Source of the DNA: Burkholderia diffusa
GTDB lineage: Bacteria; Pseudomonadota; Gammaproteobacteria; Burkholderiales; Burkholderiaceae
DNA length: 64,000 nucleotides
Direction: 5' to 3'
Assembly: GCF_001718315.1 (NCBI RefSeq)
Contig: NZ_CP013364.1
Location: 841,346 to 905,345 of the forward strand
Within the stretch, counting starts at the first letter, position 1; each line of letters starts with the position of its first letter. This document shows positions 1 to 9,146 of this stretch, piece after piece. Below the pieces are notes generated by a model. That model did no database searches. It was not told the origin of the DNA and saw nothing but the letters and a program-made list of their open reading frames with translations. The position numbers and the translations under genes were made by a program.

Positions 1-1
1 G

Positions 2-1264
2 GCCGGCATCTCGATCATTCACCAGGAGCTCAATCTCGTGCCGCACCTGAGCGTGGCGGAGAACCTGTTCCTCGCACGCGAGCCGCGGCGCGGCCCGTTC
101 GTCGACACGAAACGCATGAACGCCGATGCGGCGCGCTGCATCGCGCGAATTGGCCTGAACGTCGCGCCAACCACGAAGGTCGGTGTGCTGTCGATCGCGC
201 AGCAGCAAATGGTCGAAATCGCGAAGGCGCTGTCGCACGATGCGCGCGTGCTGATCATGGACGAGCCCACGTCCTCGCTGACGGAAGCGGAAACGGCGCA
301 GCTCTTTCGCATCATCGAGGAGCTGCGTGCCGACGGTGTGGCGATTCTGTATATCTCGCACCGGCTCGACGAAATGGCGCAGATCGTCGATCGCGTGACC
401 GTGCTGCGCGACGGACGCTACATCTCGACGGACGTGTTCGCCGACGTGAGCATCGACGAGATCGTCGCGCGCATGGTCGGACGTACGCTCGACGACGCCT
501 ATCCATCACGTCAATCGGTGCCGACGGACGAAGTGCTGCTCGACGTTCGGGAACTGCGCCGGGACGGCGTGTTCGGGCCGGTGTCGTTCGCGCTGCGCCG
601 CGGCGAGATCCTCGGTTTCGCGGGATTGATGGGCGCCGGGCGAACCGAGATCGCACGCGCGATCTTCGGCGCGGATCGCCCCGACGGCGGCACGATCGCG
701 TTGCAGGGTCGGCCCGTGACGATCCGCTCGCCGCGCGAGGCGATCCGGCACGGCATCGCTTATCTGTCGGAGGACCGCAAGAAGGAAGGGCTCGCGCTGT
801 CGATGCCCGTCGCGGCGAACCTCACGCTCACGCACGTGCGCGGCGTCGCATCGCGCTTCGGGTTCCTGCGCTTCGACGACGAACTGGACGTGGCGCGCCG
901 CTACGTGCAGGAACTCGCGATTCGCACGCCGTCCGTGCACCAGCGTGTGCGCAACCTGTCCGGCGGCAACCAGCAGAAGGTCGTCATCGGCAAATGGCTG
1001 TACCGCGGCTCGAAGATCCTGTTCTTCGACGAACCGACGCGCGGCATCGACGTCGGCGCGAAATTTGCGATCTACGGGCTGATGGACCGGCTCGCCGCGG
1101 ACGGCGTCGGCGTGGTGCTGATCAGTTCGGAATTGCCGGAGCTGATTGGCATGACCGATCGGATCGCCGTTTTTCACGAAGGTCGAATGACCGTATTGCT
1201 CGACACGAAACACACCAGTCAGGAGGAGATCATGCACTACGCGTCGGGGCGTTCCCATGCTTGA
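2..1264 (+). CDS. Sugar ABC transporter ATP-binding protein, 5' truncated by window edge
   Basis: Energises import of a monosaccharide by a ribose/galactose-type (CUT2) ABC importer; cytoplasmic face of the inner membrane. The reading frame is open from base 2 (AGISIIHQELNL, the Q-loop region), so roughly the first 70-80 residues with the first Walker A lie outside the window. Visible: first Walker B (LIMDEPTSSL), a degenerate first signature (LSIAQQQ), second Walker A-like GLMGAGRT, second signature LSGGNQQK and second Walker B (FFDEPTRGID). Two nucleotide-binding domains in one chain are typical of RbsA/MglA/AraG proteins. It overlaps the permease start by 8 bases, so the two are translationally linked. 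The sugar is not shown by this subunit; the downstream enzymes suggest L-galactose or a related L-sugar. Confidence 0.95.
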   Translation, partial: AGISIIHQELNLVPHLSVAENLFLAREPRRGPFVDTKRMNADAARCIARIGLNVAPTTKVGVLSIAQQQMVEIAKALSHDARVLIMDEPTSSLTEAETAQLFRIIEELRADGVAILYISHRLDEMAQIVDRVTVLRDGRYISTDVFADVSIDEIVARMVGRTLDDAYPSRQSVPTDEVLLDVRELRRDGVFGPVSFALRRGEILGFAGLMGAGRTEIARAIFGADRPDGGTIALQGRPVTIRSPREAIRHGIAYLSEDRKKEGLALSMPVAANLTLTHVRGVASRFGFLRFDDELDVARRYVQELAIRTPSVHQRVRNLSGGNQQKVVIGKWLYRGSKILFFDEPTRGIDVGAKFAIYGLMDRLAADGVGVVLISSELPELIGMTDRIAVFHEGRMTVLLDTKHTSQEEIMHYASGRSHA

Positions 1265-2288
1265 AATGACATCCGATCGAAGCCAGGCCGACGAGCGATC
1301 GGCGCGACAGCGGCGGCGCGACCTGATCCAGAAGTTCGCGGCGCTGGGTAGCCTCGTCGTGCTCGTGTTCGCGTTCTCGATATCGAGCGCGGCGTTCTTT
1401 TCGGTCGACAACCTGATGACCGTCGGCCTGCAGGTGACCTCCATTGCGTATCTGGGCGTGGCCGCCACCTGCGTCATCATCACGGGCGGCATCGATCTGT
1501 CGGTCGGCTCGGTGCTGGCGCTGGCCGGCGTGTGCGCCGCGCTGCTGGTCAAGGCCGGCGTGCCGGTGCCCGCCGCCATGGCGGCCGGCATCCTGGTCGG
1601 CGCGCTGTGCGGGCTCGTCAACGGCATCTGCGTGACGCAGATGGGCCTTCCGCCATTCATCGCGACGCTCGGCATGATGCTCGTCGCGCGCGGCATCGCG
1701 CTCCAGATCACGGGCGCACGCCCGGTATCGGATCTCGGCGACGCGTTCGGCGCGCTCGGCAACGGCGCGCTGCTGCGGATCTCGCACATCGGGGCTGACG
1801 GGTTCCCCGACACGACGTTTCCCGGCATTCCGTACCCGGTCGTGATCATGGTCGTGCTGTTCGTCGTGGTGTCCGTCCTGCTGTCGAGAACGTCGCTCGG
1901 CCGTCATATCTACGCGGTCGGGTCGAATGCGGAGGCGGCGCGGCTGTCGGGCGTGAACGTACAAGGCGTGAAGCTGTTCACCTATGTATTGTCCGGCGCG
2001 CTCGCGGGCGTCACCGGCTGCGTGCTGATGTCGCGGCTGGTCACCGGGCAGCCGAACGAAGGCGTGATGTACGAGCTCGACGCGATCGCCAGCTCGGTCA
2101 TCGGCGGCACATCGCTGATGGGCGGCGTCGGCACGATTTCCGGCACGGCGATCGGCGCGTTCGTGATCGGCGTGCTGCGCAACGGCCTGAACATGAACGG
2201 CGTGTCGAGCTTCATCCAGCAGATCATCATCGGCGTCGTAATTCTGGGCACGGTCTGGATCGATCAGTTGCGCAATCGCCGGCCCTGA
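1257..2288 (+). CDS. Sugar ABC transporter permease (RbsC family)
   Basis: Inner-membrane channel subunit of the CUT2 importer, 343 residues, the usual length. The ATG at 1257 overlaps the end of the ATPase gene. Several hydrophobic segments follow a short basic cytoplasmic N-terminus, and the family landmarks ITGGIDLSVGS (about residue 80) and IGGTSLMGGVGT (about residue 280, near the ATPase-coupling loop) are present. It is followed 42 bases later by the binding protein. The order ATPase, permease, binding protein is common in Burkholderia sugar operons. Confidence 0.95.
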   Translation: MLEMTSDRSQADERSARQRRRDLIQKFAALGSLVVLVFAFSISSAAFFSVDNLMTVGLQVTSIAYLGVAATCVIITGGIDLSVGSVLALAGVCAALLVKAGVPVPAAMAAGILVGALCGLVNGICVTQMGLPPFIATLGMMLVARGIALQITGARPVSDLGDAFGALGNGALLRISHIGADGFPDTTFPGIPYPVVIMVVLFVVVSVLLSRTSLGRHIYAVGSNAEAARLSGVNVQGVKLFTYVLSGALAGVTGCVLMSRLVTGQPNEGVMYELDAIASSVIGGTSLMGGVGTISGTAIGAFVIGVLRNGLNMNGVSSFIQQIIIGVVILGTVWIDQLRNRRP

Positions 2289-2330
2289 CCGGCAGCAAGC
2301 AGTCCCTACCAACGAGAAGCGGAGCGAGAC

Positions 2331-3278
2331 ATGAAAAAATCCATCCTGCTGGCGGCATCGGCGTGCGTGTTCGCGGTGTGCAACAGCGGTGCGTATGCGG
2401 CGGGCGGCGAGATCGCCGTGATCGTCAAGACGGTCAATTCGAACTACTGGCAGAACGTGCAGAAGGGCGCGAAGGCGGCACTCGACGGCGTCAAGGGCTA
2501 CACGATGACGTTCCAGGGCCCGGCGGCCGAGTCCGACATCAGCGGGCAGGTCAACATGGTCGACAACGCGGTCACGCGTCACGTGGCGGGCATCGTGCTC
2601 GCGCCGTCCGATCCCGATGCGCTCGTGCCCGCGATCAAGAAGGCGTGGGAAGCGCACATCCCGGTCGTGCTGATCGACTCGGCCATCTCGGATGCCGGCA
2701 AGCCATACTTCCAGGCGTTCCTGTCGACCGACAACGAGAAGGCCGGGGCGCTGTGCGCGAAGGCGCTGATCGACCGCGTCGGGCAGTCGGGCAAGATCGC
2801 GATCATGTCGTACGTACCGGGCGCGGGGTCCGAGATCAGCCGCGTCGGTGGATTCCGCAAGTACATCGAGAGCCATTCGAAGCTGCAGATCGTCGGCCCG
2901 TACTACTCGCAATCGCAAATGGCGACCGCGCTGAACCAGACGACCGACGTGCTGTCGTCCAACCCCGACCTGAAGGGCATCTTCGGCGCGAACGAGCCGA
3001 CCGCGGTCGGCATGGGGCGGGCGCTGAAACAGTCGGGCAAAGCGGGCAAGGTGGTGGCGATCGGCTTCGACGGCAACGAGGACCTGCAGGGCTTCGTGCG
3101 CGACGGCACAGTGCAGGCGATCGCCGTGCAAGGTTCGTGGCAGATGGGGAATCAGGGCGTGCGCACGGCGCTCGACGTCATCGAGCGCAAGCCCGCGCCG
3201 AAGGTGATCGATACCGGCGTCGTGATGGTCGACAAGCAGAACCTCGATTCGCAGGCCGCGAAGAACGTTCTGTACTGA
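2331..3278 (+). CDS. Periplasmic sugar-binding protein of ABC importer (RbsB-like, type 1 periplasmic fold)
   Basis: Captures the sugar in the periplasm and delivers it to the permease. 315 residues with a clear Sec signal peptide (MKKSILLAASACVFAV, cleavage likely after GAYA around residue 23). The mature part has the Peripla_BP_4 pattern: the NSNYWQNVQKGAK ligand-entry segment, an APSDPDAL loop and the FGANEPTAVGMGRAL hinge region. A purine-rich stretch (GAAGCGGAGCGAG) precedes the ATG. It is the third gene of the operon, and its binding specificity cannot be read from sequence alone. Confidence 0.93.
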   Translation: MKKSILLAASACVFAVCNSGAYAAGGEIAVIVKTVNSNYWQNVQKGAKAALDGVKGYTMTFQGPAAESDISGQVNMVDNAVTRHVAGIVLAPSDPDALVPAIKKAWEAHIPVVLIDSAISDAGKPYFQAFLSTDNEKAGALCAKALIDRVGQSGKIAIMSYVPGAGSEISRVGGFRKYIESHSKLQIVGPYYSQSQMATALNQTTDVLSSNPDLKGIFGANEPTAVGMGRALKQSGKAGKVVAIGFDGNEDLQGFVRDGTVQAIAVQGSWQMGNQGVRTALDVIERKPAPKVIDTGVVMVDKQNLDSQAAKNVLY

Positions 3279-3314
3279 TCATCCGTGTCATTTTCCCGCA
3301 TCCAGTCACACCTC

Positions 3315-4331
3315 ATGAACGCAAACGATACGCGCATCTTGCCGCGCAGCGGGTTGACGGTGTCCGTGCTCGGCCTCGGCTGCTCGCAGCTCGGCGGCCT
3401 TTATCGGTCGATGTCGGCCGCCGACGCGGCCGCGCTTGTCGATGCCGCGTGGGCGGCCGGCCTCCGCTACTTCGATACTGCTCCGTATTACGGCTACACG
3501 CTGTCGGAGCGGCGCGCGGGAACGGGGCTCGCCCCGCGAGAGCGCGGTGCCTTCACGCTCAGCACGAAGGTTGGGCGGCTGATGCGCGCCGACCCGAGCG
3601 TGCGACCGGGCGACGACGGCTGGGCCGAGCCGCTGCCGTTCAGGCCGGTCTACGACTACAGCTACGACGGCATCATGCGCTCGCACGAGGACAGCCGGCA
3701 ACGGCTCGGGCTCGCGCGGATCGACATGCTGTACGTGCACGACATCGGCGCGATGACGCACGGCGATCGTCACGCGTACTACTGGGAACAGTTGACTCGT
3801 GGCGGCGGGTTTCGTGCGCTGGATGCGCTGCGTTCCAGCGGCGAGATCGTCGCGTTCGGTCTCGGCGTGAACGAATGGGAAGTCGCCGCCGATGCGCTGA
3901 ACGAAACGGCACTCGACGCGGTGCTGCTGGCCGGCCGCTACACGTTGCTCGAACAGATGGCGCTCGAGCCGCTGCTCGACGTGTGCGCCCGTGAAGGGAC
4001 GGCTATCGTGATCGGCGGCGTGTTCAACTCCGGCCTGCTCGTCGGCAACGGCAAGTTCAACTATGCGGACGCGAGCGCCGACGTGATCGACAAGGCGGCT
4101 CGGCTCGGTGCGCTGTGCAACCGCTTCGACGTGCCGCTTCCGGCCGCTGCATTGCAGTTTCCATTCGGCCATCCGGCCGTCGTGTCGTGCGTGATCGGCG
4201 CGCGCAGCGTGGCCCAGCTGAAGCAGAACATCGAATGGTTCGAGCGCCCGTTGCCTGCCGGACTGTGGGCTGAACTGCGCGATGAAGGTCTGATCGACGC
4301 GCACGCGCCAGTTCCGGGAGCACGCGCATGA
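3315..4331 (+). CDS. Aldo/keto reductase, probable L-galactose/L-fucose (D-threo-aldose) 1-dehydrogenase
   Basis: Predicted first catabolic step: NAD(P)-dependent oxidation of the pyranose at C1 to the 1,5-lactone. The roughly 338-residue TIM-barrel aldo/keto reductase begins RSGLTVSVLGLGCSQLGGLY. The catalytic Asp and Tyr are seen in RYFDTAPYYGYTLSERR, the Lys in STKVGR and the His in LYVHDIG. The ATG at 3315 was chosen because it begins at the family's usual N-terminus; an in-frame GTG at 3285 would add ten residues, and neither has a good Shine-Dalgarno. The stop overlaps the next ATG (ATGA). This is the D-threo-aldose dehydrogenase subgroup, which acts on L-fucose, L-galactose and D-arabinose; the choice of L-galactose rests on the downstream enzymes. 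Confidence 0.85.
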   Translation: MNANDTRILPRSGLTVSVLGLGCSQLGGLYRSMSAADAAALVDAAWAAGLRYFDTAPYYGYTLSERRAGTGLAPRERGAFTLSTKVGRLMRADPSVRPGDDGWAEPLPFRPVYDYSYDGIMRSHEDSRQRLGLARIDMLYVHDIGAMTHGDRHAYYWEQLTRGGGFRALDALRSSGEIVAFGLGVNEWEVAADALNETALDAVLLAGRYTLLEQMALEPLLDVCAREGTAIVIGGVFNSGLLVGNGKFNYADASADVIDKAARLGALCNRFDVPLPAAALQFPFGHPAVVSCVIGARSVAQLKQNIEWFERPLPAGLWAELRDEGLIDAHAPVPGARA

Positions 4332-5203
4332 CAGCGCGCATCGACGCCCATCAGCACTACTGGCGAATCGGCGCGCGGGCCGGCTGCTGGCCACCGGCCG
4401 AACTCGATGCGATTCACCGGGATTTCGGCCCCGCCGATCTGGCGCCGCTGCTCGATGCGGCGCGCATCGATACCACCGTACTCGTGCAATCGCTGCCGAG
4501 CGAAGCTGACACGCGCTTTCTGCTCGATGTCGCGGCCGCAACGCCAACAGTCGGCGCCGTGGTCGGCTGGGTCGACATGAAGGCTGACGACGCAGTGGCA
4601 CGGATCGCGGCATTCGCGTCCGCACCCAAGGCGCGCGGCTTGCGACCGATGCTGCAGGATCTGCCCGACGACGCATGGATCGACGATCCGCGGCTGGATC
4701 GCGCGGTCGCGGCGATGCTCGAGCATGCGTTGGGTTTTGACGCGCTGGTGATGCCGCGCCATCTCGATGCGTTGCATGCGTTCGCGCGACGCCATCCGCG
4801 CCTGCCGATCGTGATCGACCACGGTGCGAAGCCGGACATCGAACGGGGTGAACTTCAGCCGTGGCTGTCGTCGATGAGCAGACTCGCGAGCCTGCCGAAC
4901 CTTCATTGCAAGTTGTCCGGTCTCTGGACGGAGGCCGGGCCTTCGGCCGGCCCGGACACGGTGCGAGCGCGCACGCGGCCGTACATACAAGCGCTGGCCG
5001 AGCTGTTCGGGCCGACCCGCTTGATGTGGGGCAGCGACTGGCCGGTCCTGCGGCTGGCATCGGCGTGCGGTGACTACGGCGAATGGCTGGCCGCGTGCGA
5101 GGAAGATTGCGCGCAGTGGCTCGGTGCGGCGGCGCTGGCCGGCGTGTTCGGCGGCAATGCGCGCGACTTCTACCGGATCGACACAGCACGCCACGACGAA
5201 TGA
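4328..5203 (+). CDS. Amidohydrolase 2 (COG3618), probable sugar 1,5-lactonase
   Basis: Predicted to hydrolyse the aldonolactone made by the preceding dehydrogenase. 291 residues, the usual length for COG3618 lactonases. It starts with the metal-site motif IDAHQHYW; further His residues occur in MPRHLDA and VIDHGAKP; the C-terminal catalytic Asp lies in MWGSDWPV (about residue 238). Translation is coupled to the aldo/keto reductase by an ATGA overlap. L-fucono-1,5-lactonase from Burkholderia and L-galactono-1,5-lactonase from Bacteroides are characterised members of this group, so the function is well supported while the exact lactone is inferred. Confidence 0.85.
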   Translation: MTARIDAHQHYWRIGARAGCWPPAELDAIHRDFGPADLAPLLDAARIDTTVLVQSLPSEADTRFLLDVAAATPTVGAVVGWVDMKADDAVARIAAFASAPKARGLRPMLQDLPDDAWIDDPRLDRAVAAMLEHALGFDALVMPRHLDALHAFARRHPRLPIVIDHGAKPDIERGELQPWLSSMSRLASLPNLHCKLSGLWTEAGPSAGPDTVRARTRPYIQALAELFGPTRLMWGSDWPVLRLASACGDYGEWLAACEEDCAQWLGAAALAGVFGGNARDFYRIDTARHDE

Positions 5204-5225
5204 ACCAGAACGAAAGGAACCCGAC

Positions 5226-6236
5226 ATGCTCAGCGTGATTTGCGAATCCCCTGGCGTGCTGCGTGTGCAGCAGCGCGAGCTGCCCGCCCGCGGCAGCGGC
5301 GAAGTGCTGTTGCGCGTGCAACGCGTCGGTATTTGCGGCACCGACCTGCACATCTTCACCGGCAACCAGCCGTACCTCGAATATCCGCGCGTGATGGGTC
5401 ACGAGCTTTCCGCGATCGTTGTCGAGGCCGAGCCGGAGTCGCGGCTCGGCCCGGGCGACGCGGTGTATGTGATGCCGTATCTGTCGTGCGGACACTGCAT
5501 CGCATGTCGTCACGGCAACACGAACTGCTGCGTCAACATCAAGGTGCTCGGCGTGCATCGCGACGGTGCGCTCGCCGAATACCTGAGCGTGCCCGCGCAG
5601 TTCGTCCACAAGGCCGACGGCATTTCGCTCGACCAGGCGGCGATGCTGGAATTCCTCGCGATCGGCGCGCACGCGGTGCGGCGTGCGGACGTCCGCGCCG
5701 GGCAGCGTGCGCTGATTGTCGGCGCCGGGCCGATCGGCATGGCCGCGATGATCTTCGCGCGGCTGCGCGGCGCCGACGTCACGTGCCTCGACACGCGTGC
5801 GGATCGCCTGGCGTTCTGCCGGCAGCATCTGACGGTCGATGCGACGGTGGAGGTGGGAGCGGACGACGCGGCGCGTCTCGCGGAGTTGACGAACGGCGAG
5901 TATTTCGATGCGGTGTTCGATGCGACGGGAAACCTCGATGCGATGAATCGCGGCTTCGAGTTCGTCGCGCACGGCGGCAAATACACGTTGATCTCGATCG
6001 TGCGCGGGCACGTCGCCTTTTCGGATCCTGAGTTCCACAAACGGGAGACGACGTTGCTCGCGAGCCGCAATGCCACGGCCGAAGATTTCGAGACGGTGCT
6101 CGACGCGATGCGCGCGGCGCGCATTCCGGACCGCGCGCTGAACACGCACAGGATGCGGCTCGAGGATGTGCCCGATGCATTTCCGCGTCTGCTGGAGGCG
6201 GGACAGACCGTCGTGAAGGCACTCGTCGAATGCTGA
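5226..6236 (+). CDS. Zinc-dependent medium-chain dehydrogenase, probable L-galactonate 5-dehydrogenase
   Basis: Likely oxidises the aldonate at C5, giving D-tagaturonate from L-galactonate. 336 residues starting at the ATG at 5226 behind AAAGGA. The catalytic zinc motif is RVGICGTDLHIF followed by MGHEL. Structural-zinc cysteines lie in the CGHCIACRHGNTNCC segment (about residues 89-103). The Rossmann motif VGAGPIGMAA is near residue 164. The enzyme resembles sorbitol/threonine dehydrogenase and the L-galactonate/L-gulonate 5-dehydrogenase group. The open frame continues upstream, but that part overlaps the lactonase gene and has no ribosome site. Placement between lactonase and UxaB-like reductase is the main argument for substrate. 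Confidence 0.82.
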   Translation: MLSVICESPGVLRVQQRELPARGSGEVLLRVQRVGICGTDLHIFTGNQPYLEYPRVMGHELSAIVVEAEPESRLGPGDAVYVMPYLSCGHCIACRHGNTNCCVNIKVLGVHRDGALAEYLSVPAQFVHKADGISLDQAAMLEFLAIGAHAVRRADVRAGQRALIVGAGPIGMAAMIFARLRGADVTCLDTRADRLAFCRQHLTVDATVEVGADDAARLAELTNGEYFDAVFDATGNLDAMNRGFEFVAHGGKYTLISIVRGHVAFSDPEFHKRETTLLASRNATAEDFETVLDAMRAARIPDRALNTHRMRLEDVPDAFPRLLEAGQTVVKALVEC

Positions 6237-6267
6237 TCGAGCACAGTCGACGCGCGGAGCGCACGCC

Positions 6268-7431
6268 ATGACGCCACCGATCCTCCAGTTCGGCACGAGC
6301 CGCTTCCTGCTGGCGCACGTCGACCTGTTCGTGTCGCAGGCACTCGACGAGGGCAGTGCGATGGGCGGCATCGGGATCGTCCAGACCACCGGCAATCCGG
6401 CCAGTCGCGCCCGGATCGACGCGCTCCGGGCAAACGGCCGCTATCCGGTGCGCATCCGGGGGCGCGACCGCGGCGTCATCGTGGACGAAGTCGTCGAATG
6501 CCGCGCCGTGCAGCGCGCGTGGGATGCCGAAACCGACTGGGCCGAGATTCGCCGCGCCGTGATCGAGACGGTGCGCGTCATCGTGTCGAACACCGGCGAC
6601 GCGGGCTATCGTGCGGACCCGCGCGACGCCGCGGAGCTGCTCGCCGAAACGGCGCAGGCACCGCACGGTTTTCCGGCGAAGCTGCTCGTGCTGCTGTACG
6701 CACGCTGGCAGGCGCGGCCCGACGATGGCGTGTCCATTCTGCCGTGCGAGCTGATCGCGAACAACGGCGACACGCTGCGCGATATCGTGCTGGACCTGGC
6801 GCACGGGTGGCGGATGCCCGACTCGTTCGCCGACTATCTGCGCGAGCGTTGCATCTGGGTCAACTCGCTCGTCGATCGCATCGTTTCCGAGCCGATCAAT
6901 CCGGTCGGCGCGGTTGCGGAGCCCTACGCACTATGGGCGATCGAACGCCGCGCAGGCATCGCGCTGCCTTGCCGGCACGCGCAGATCGTCGTGACCGACG
7001 ATCTGCGCAGTCACGAGCGGCTGAAGCTGTTTTTTCTCAACCTCGGGCACAGCTGGCTCGCTGAACAGTGGCTGTCGGCAGGGCGGCCCGATTCGGAAAC
7101 GGTGCGGGACGCGATGAACGACACGCGGCTGCGCGACGGTCTCGAAGCGGTGTGGCGCGATGAAGTCGCACCGGTCTTCGCGGCGCTCGGTTTGCGCGAA
7201 ACGGCCGAGCGCTATGTCGACAGCGTGCGCGAGCGCTTTCTCAATCCGTATCTTGCACATCGTCTGGCCGACATCGCGATCAACCATCGAGAGAAGGTCG
7301 CGCGGCGGATCGAGCCGCTGCTCGCACTCGCGGATTCGCTGGCGGTGCCGGCCGAACAACCGTGCTTACGGCACATCGCTGCCCGCCATGGCAGCGCGGC
7401 CGACGCAACGACAGGGAGAATCGCATCGTGA
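6268..7431 (+). CDS. uxaB: Mannitol dehydrogenase-family reductase, probable tagaturonate reductase
   Basis: Predicted NAD(H)-dependent interconversion of D-tagaturonate and D-altronate. 387 residues; starts with the N-terminal signature LQFGTSRFLLAHVDLFVSQA of the mannitol dehydrogenase/UxaB superfamily. It also has VSILPCELIANNGD (about residue 155) and FFLNLGHSWLAE, typical of UxaB-like enzymes. It is somewhat shorter than E. coli UxaB. Its stop is embedded in the start of the altronate dehydratase gene (GTGA), indicating coupled expression. Fructuronate reductase is the alternative within the superfamily, but pairing with UxaA and the dehydrogenase upstream favours tagaturonate. Confidence 0.75.
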   Translation: MTPPILQFGTSRFLLAHVDLFVSQALDEGSAMGGIGIVQTTGNPASRARIDALRANGRYPVRIRGRDRGVIVDEVVECRAVQRAWDAETDWAEIRRAVIETVRVIVSNTGDAGYRADPRDAAELLAETAQAPHGFPAKLLVLLYARWQARPDDGVSILPCELIANNGDTLRDIVLDLAHGWRMPDSFADYLRERCIWVNSLVDRIVSEPINPVGAVAEPYALWAIERRAGIALPCRHAQIVVTDDLRSHERLKLFFLNLGHSWLAEQWLSAGRPDSETVRDAMNDTRLRDGLEAVWRDEVAPVFAALGLRETAERYVDSVRERFLNPYLAHRLADIAINHREKVARRIEPLLALADSLAVPAEQPCLRHIAARHGSAADATTGRIAS

Positions 7432-8951
7432 ATCAACCGACAGTCGTCATCCTTCACCGCGACGACAACGTCGCGGTCGCGCTCGACGCGCTTGAACCGG
7501 GCGGGTCGATCGACGTGAATGGCACGCCGCTGCGCGCCGCGGCGGCGGTGCCGGCCGGCCACAAGATCGCCACGGCCGCGATTGCACGCGGGGCGGCGAT
7601 CGTCAAATGCGGGCAGTCGATCGGCATCGCGCTGCGCGACATCGTTGCCGGCGAGCACGTGCACGTGCACAACGTCGGGATGCCCGAGCGGCATGCGCTC
7701 GACGACGGGCCTGCCGGTTCGGTGCACGACGCACCGCCGGATCGGCTCGATACCTTCGACGGATTCGTGCGGCCCGACGGCAGTGTGGGAACGCGCAACT
7801 ACATTGGCGTGATCGCGAGCGTCAACTGTTCGGCGAGCGTGTGTCATGCCATCGCCGATGCGTACCGGCATGGCGCACTCGATGCGTTCGGCCATGTCGA
7901 CGGCGTCGTCGCGATCACTCATCAGAGCGGATGCGGGATGTCGGCCACGGGGGACGGGATCGAGCTGCTGCGGCGCACGCTCGTCGGGTACGCACGCAAC
8001 CCGAATTTCGCCGGCGTGCTGTTCGTCGGCCTCGGGTGCGAAGTCAATCAGGTGCGGACGCTCGCGGCGAAGTTGGGCGCATCCGCGTCGGGCACCGTTC
8101 GCACGCTGGTCATTCAGGACGAGAGCGGTGTGCGCGAATCCGTCGCGCGCGGTGTGTCGATTGTCCGCGAGCTGCTGGAGGCGGCCGAAGGCGCGCGGCG
8201 CAGCGCCGTGCCGGCGTCGCGGCTGACGGTCGGCCTGCAATGCGGCGGCTCCGACGGCTACTCGGGGATCACGGCGAATCCCGTGCTGGGCGCGGCGGTC
8301 GATCTGCTGGTACGCAACGGCGGCACGGCGATTCTGTCCGAGACGCCCGAGATCTACGGTGCGGAGCATCTGCTGGTCGCTCGCGCGGCCTCACGAGACG
8401 TGGCCGGGCGGTTGCTCGGCAGGCTGCAATGGTGGGAGCGCTATGTCGCCGACAACGGCGGTGAAATGAACAACAACCCGTCACCCGGCAATATCGCCGG
8501 CGGTATCACGACGATTCTCGAGAAGTCGCTCGGCGCGGTGTCGAAGGGCGGCCGATCGGCGCTTCGCGCGGTCTACGACTATGCCGAACCGGTGCGGCAG
8601 TCAGGCCTCGTGTTCATGGATACGCCCGGTTACGACCCGGTGTCGGCCACCGGACAGATCGCCGGCGGCGCGAACCTCGTGTGCTTCACCACGGGACGCG
8701 GCTCGGTGTTCGGCTCGAAGCCGGTGCCCACGATCAAGATCGCGACGACGACCGGCTTGTTCGAGCGGATGCGATCGGACATGGACTTCGACAGCGGCGG
8801 CATCCTCGCCGGTTCGCTGACCGTCGACGAAGCGGGCGCGCTGCTGTTTCGGCTGATGCTCGACGTCGCGTCCGGACGAACATCCCGAAGCGAGGAGAAC
8901 GGCATCGGCGAGCGCGAGTTCGTGCCGTGGCAGCGCGGCGCGATCATGTGA
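7428..8951 (+). CDS. uxaA: Altronate dehydratase (UxaA family)
   Basis: Dehydrates D-altronate to 2-keto-3-deoxy-D-gluconate. 507 residues from a GTG at 7428 that overlaps the preceding stop, close to the usual UxaA length. The N-terminal SAF-type domain (residues 1 to about 95, with VHVHNVGM) is followed by the GD_AH dehydratase body: FVRPDGSVGTRNYIGVIASV, HQSGCGM, VGLQCGGSDGYSGITANP and DNGGEMNNNPSPGNIAGG. This is the last gene of the operon; a hairpin follows. Galactarate dehydratase shares the fold but has a different context. An open frame extends upstream to an ATG at 7362, but it overlaps uxaB and lacks a ribosome site. Confidence 0.88.
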   Translation: MNQPTVVILHRDDNVAVALDALEPGGSIDVNGTPLRAAAAVPAGHKIATAAIARGAAIVKCGQSIGIALRDIVAGEHVHVHNVGMPERHALDDGPAGSVHDAPPDRLDTFDGFVRPDGSVGTRNYIGVIASVNCSASVCHAIADAYRHGALDAFGHVDGVVAITHQSGCGMSATGDGIELLRRTLVGYARNPNFAGVLFVGLGCEVNQVRTLAAKLGASASGTVRTLVIQDESGVRESVARGVSIVRELLEAAEGARRSAVPASRLTVGLQCGGSDGYSGITANPVLGAAVDLLVRNGGTAILSETPEIYGAEHLLVARAASRDVAGRLLGRLQWWERYVADNGGEMNNNPSPGNIAGGITTILEKSLGAVSKGGRSALRAVYDYAEPVRQSGLVFMDTPGYDPVSATGQIAGGANLVCFTTGRGSVFGSKPVPTIKIATTTGLFERMRSDMDFDSGGILAGSLTVDEAGALLFRLMLDVASGRTSRSEENGIGEREFVPWQRGAIM

Positions 8952-8975
8952 CGCGGGGCGAGCCGGCGTACCCGA

Positions 8976-8999
8976 CGTGCCGACAGTGTCGTCGGCACG
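8976..8999 (+). terminator. Hairpin after sugar operon
   Basis: Perfect 9-base inverted repeat CGTGCCGAC / GTCGGCACG around a 6-base loop, 25 bases after the uxaA stop. There is no U-run, so it may be an RNA-stabilising hairpin rather than a classical intrinsic terminator. Confidence 0.5.
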
Positions 9000-9146
9000 C
9001 CCGCGATTGCCCGATCGCGGGACGCATCGGAAAGCAGAACCGCTTTACGGGCGAGCGCGCCCGCCCGAGCCTGCGCAGACGTCCGGAGTGACGGCCGAGT
9101 CCGGCTGCCGGGATTGTCGTTGTCGCGATGGCCGGCGACGTAGCGA

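Noticed and set aside
3306..6395. Minus-strand open frame of about 1029 codons
   Set aside because: Antisense shadow of the aldo/keto reductase, lactonase and zinc dehydrogenase genes; it has no ribosome site and no domain.
1..8951. L-fucose catabolic operon
   Set aside because: The dehydrogenase and lactonase would fit, but no fuconate dehydratase or keto-deoxy-fuconate enzyme is present. UxaA/UxaB-type enzymes fit L-galactose better, though fucose as a side substrate is possible.
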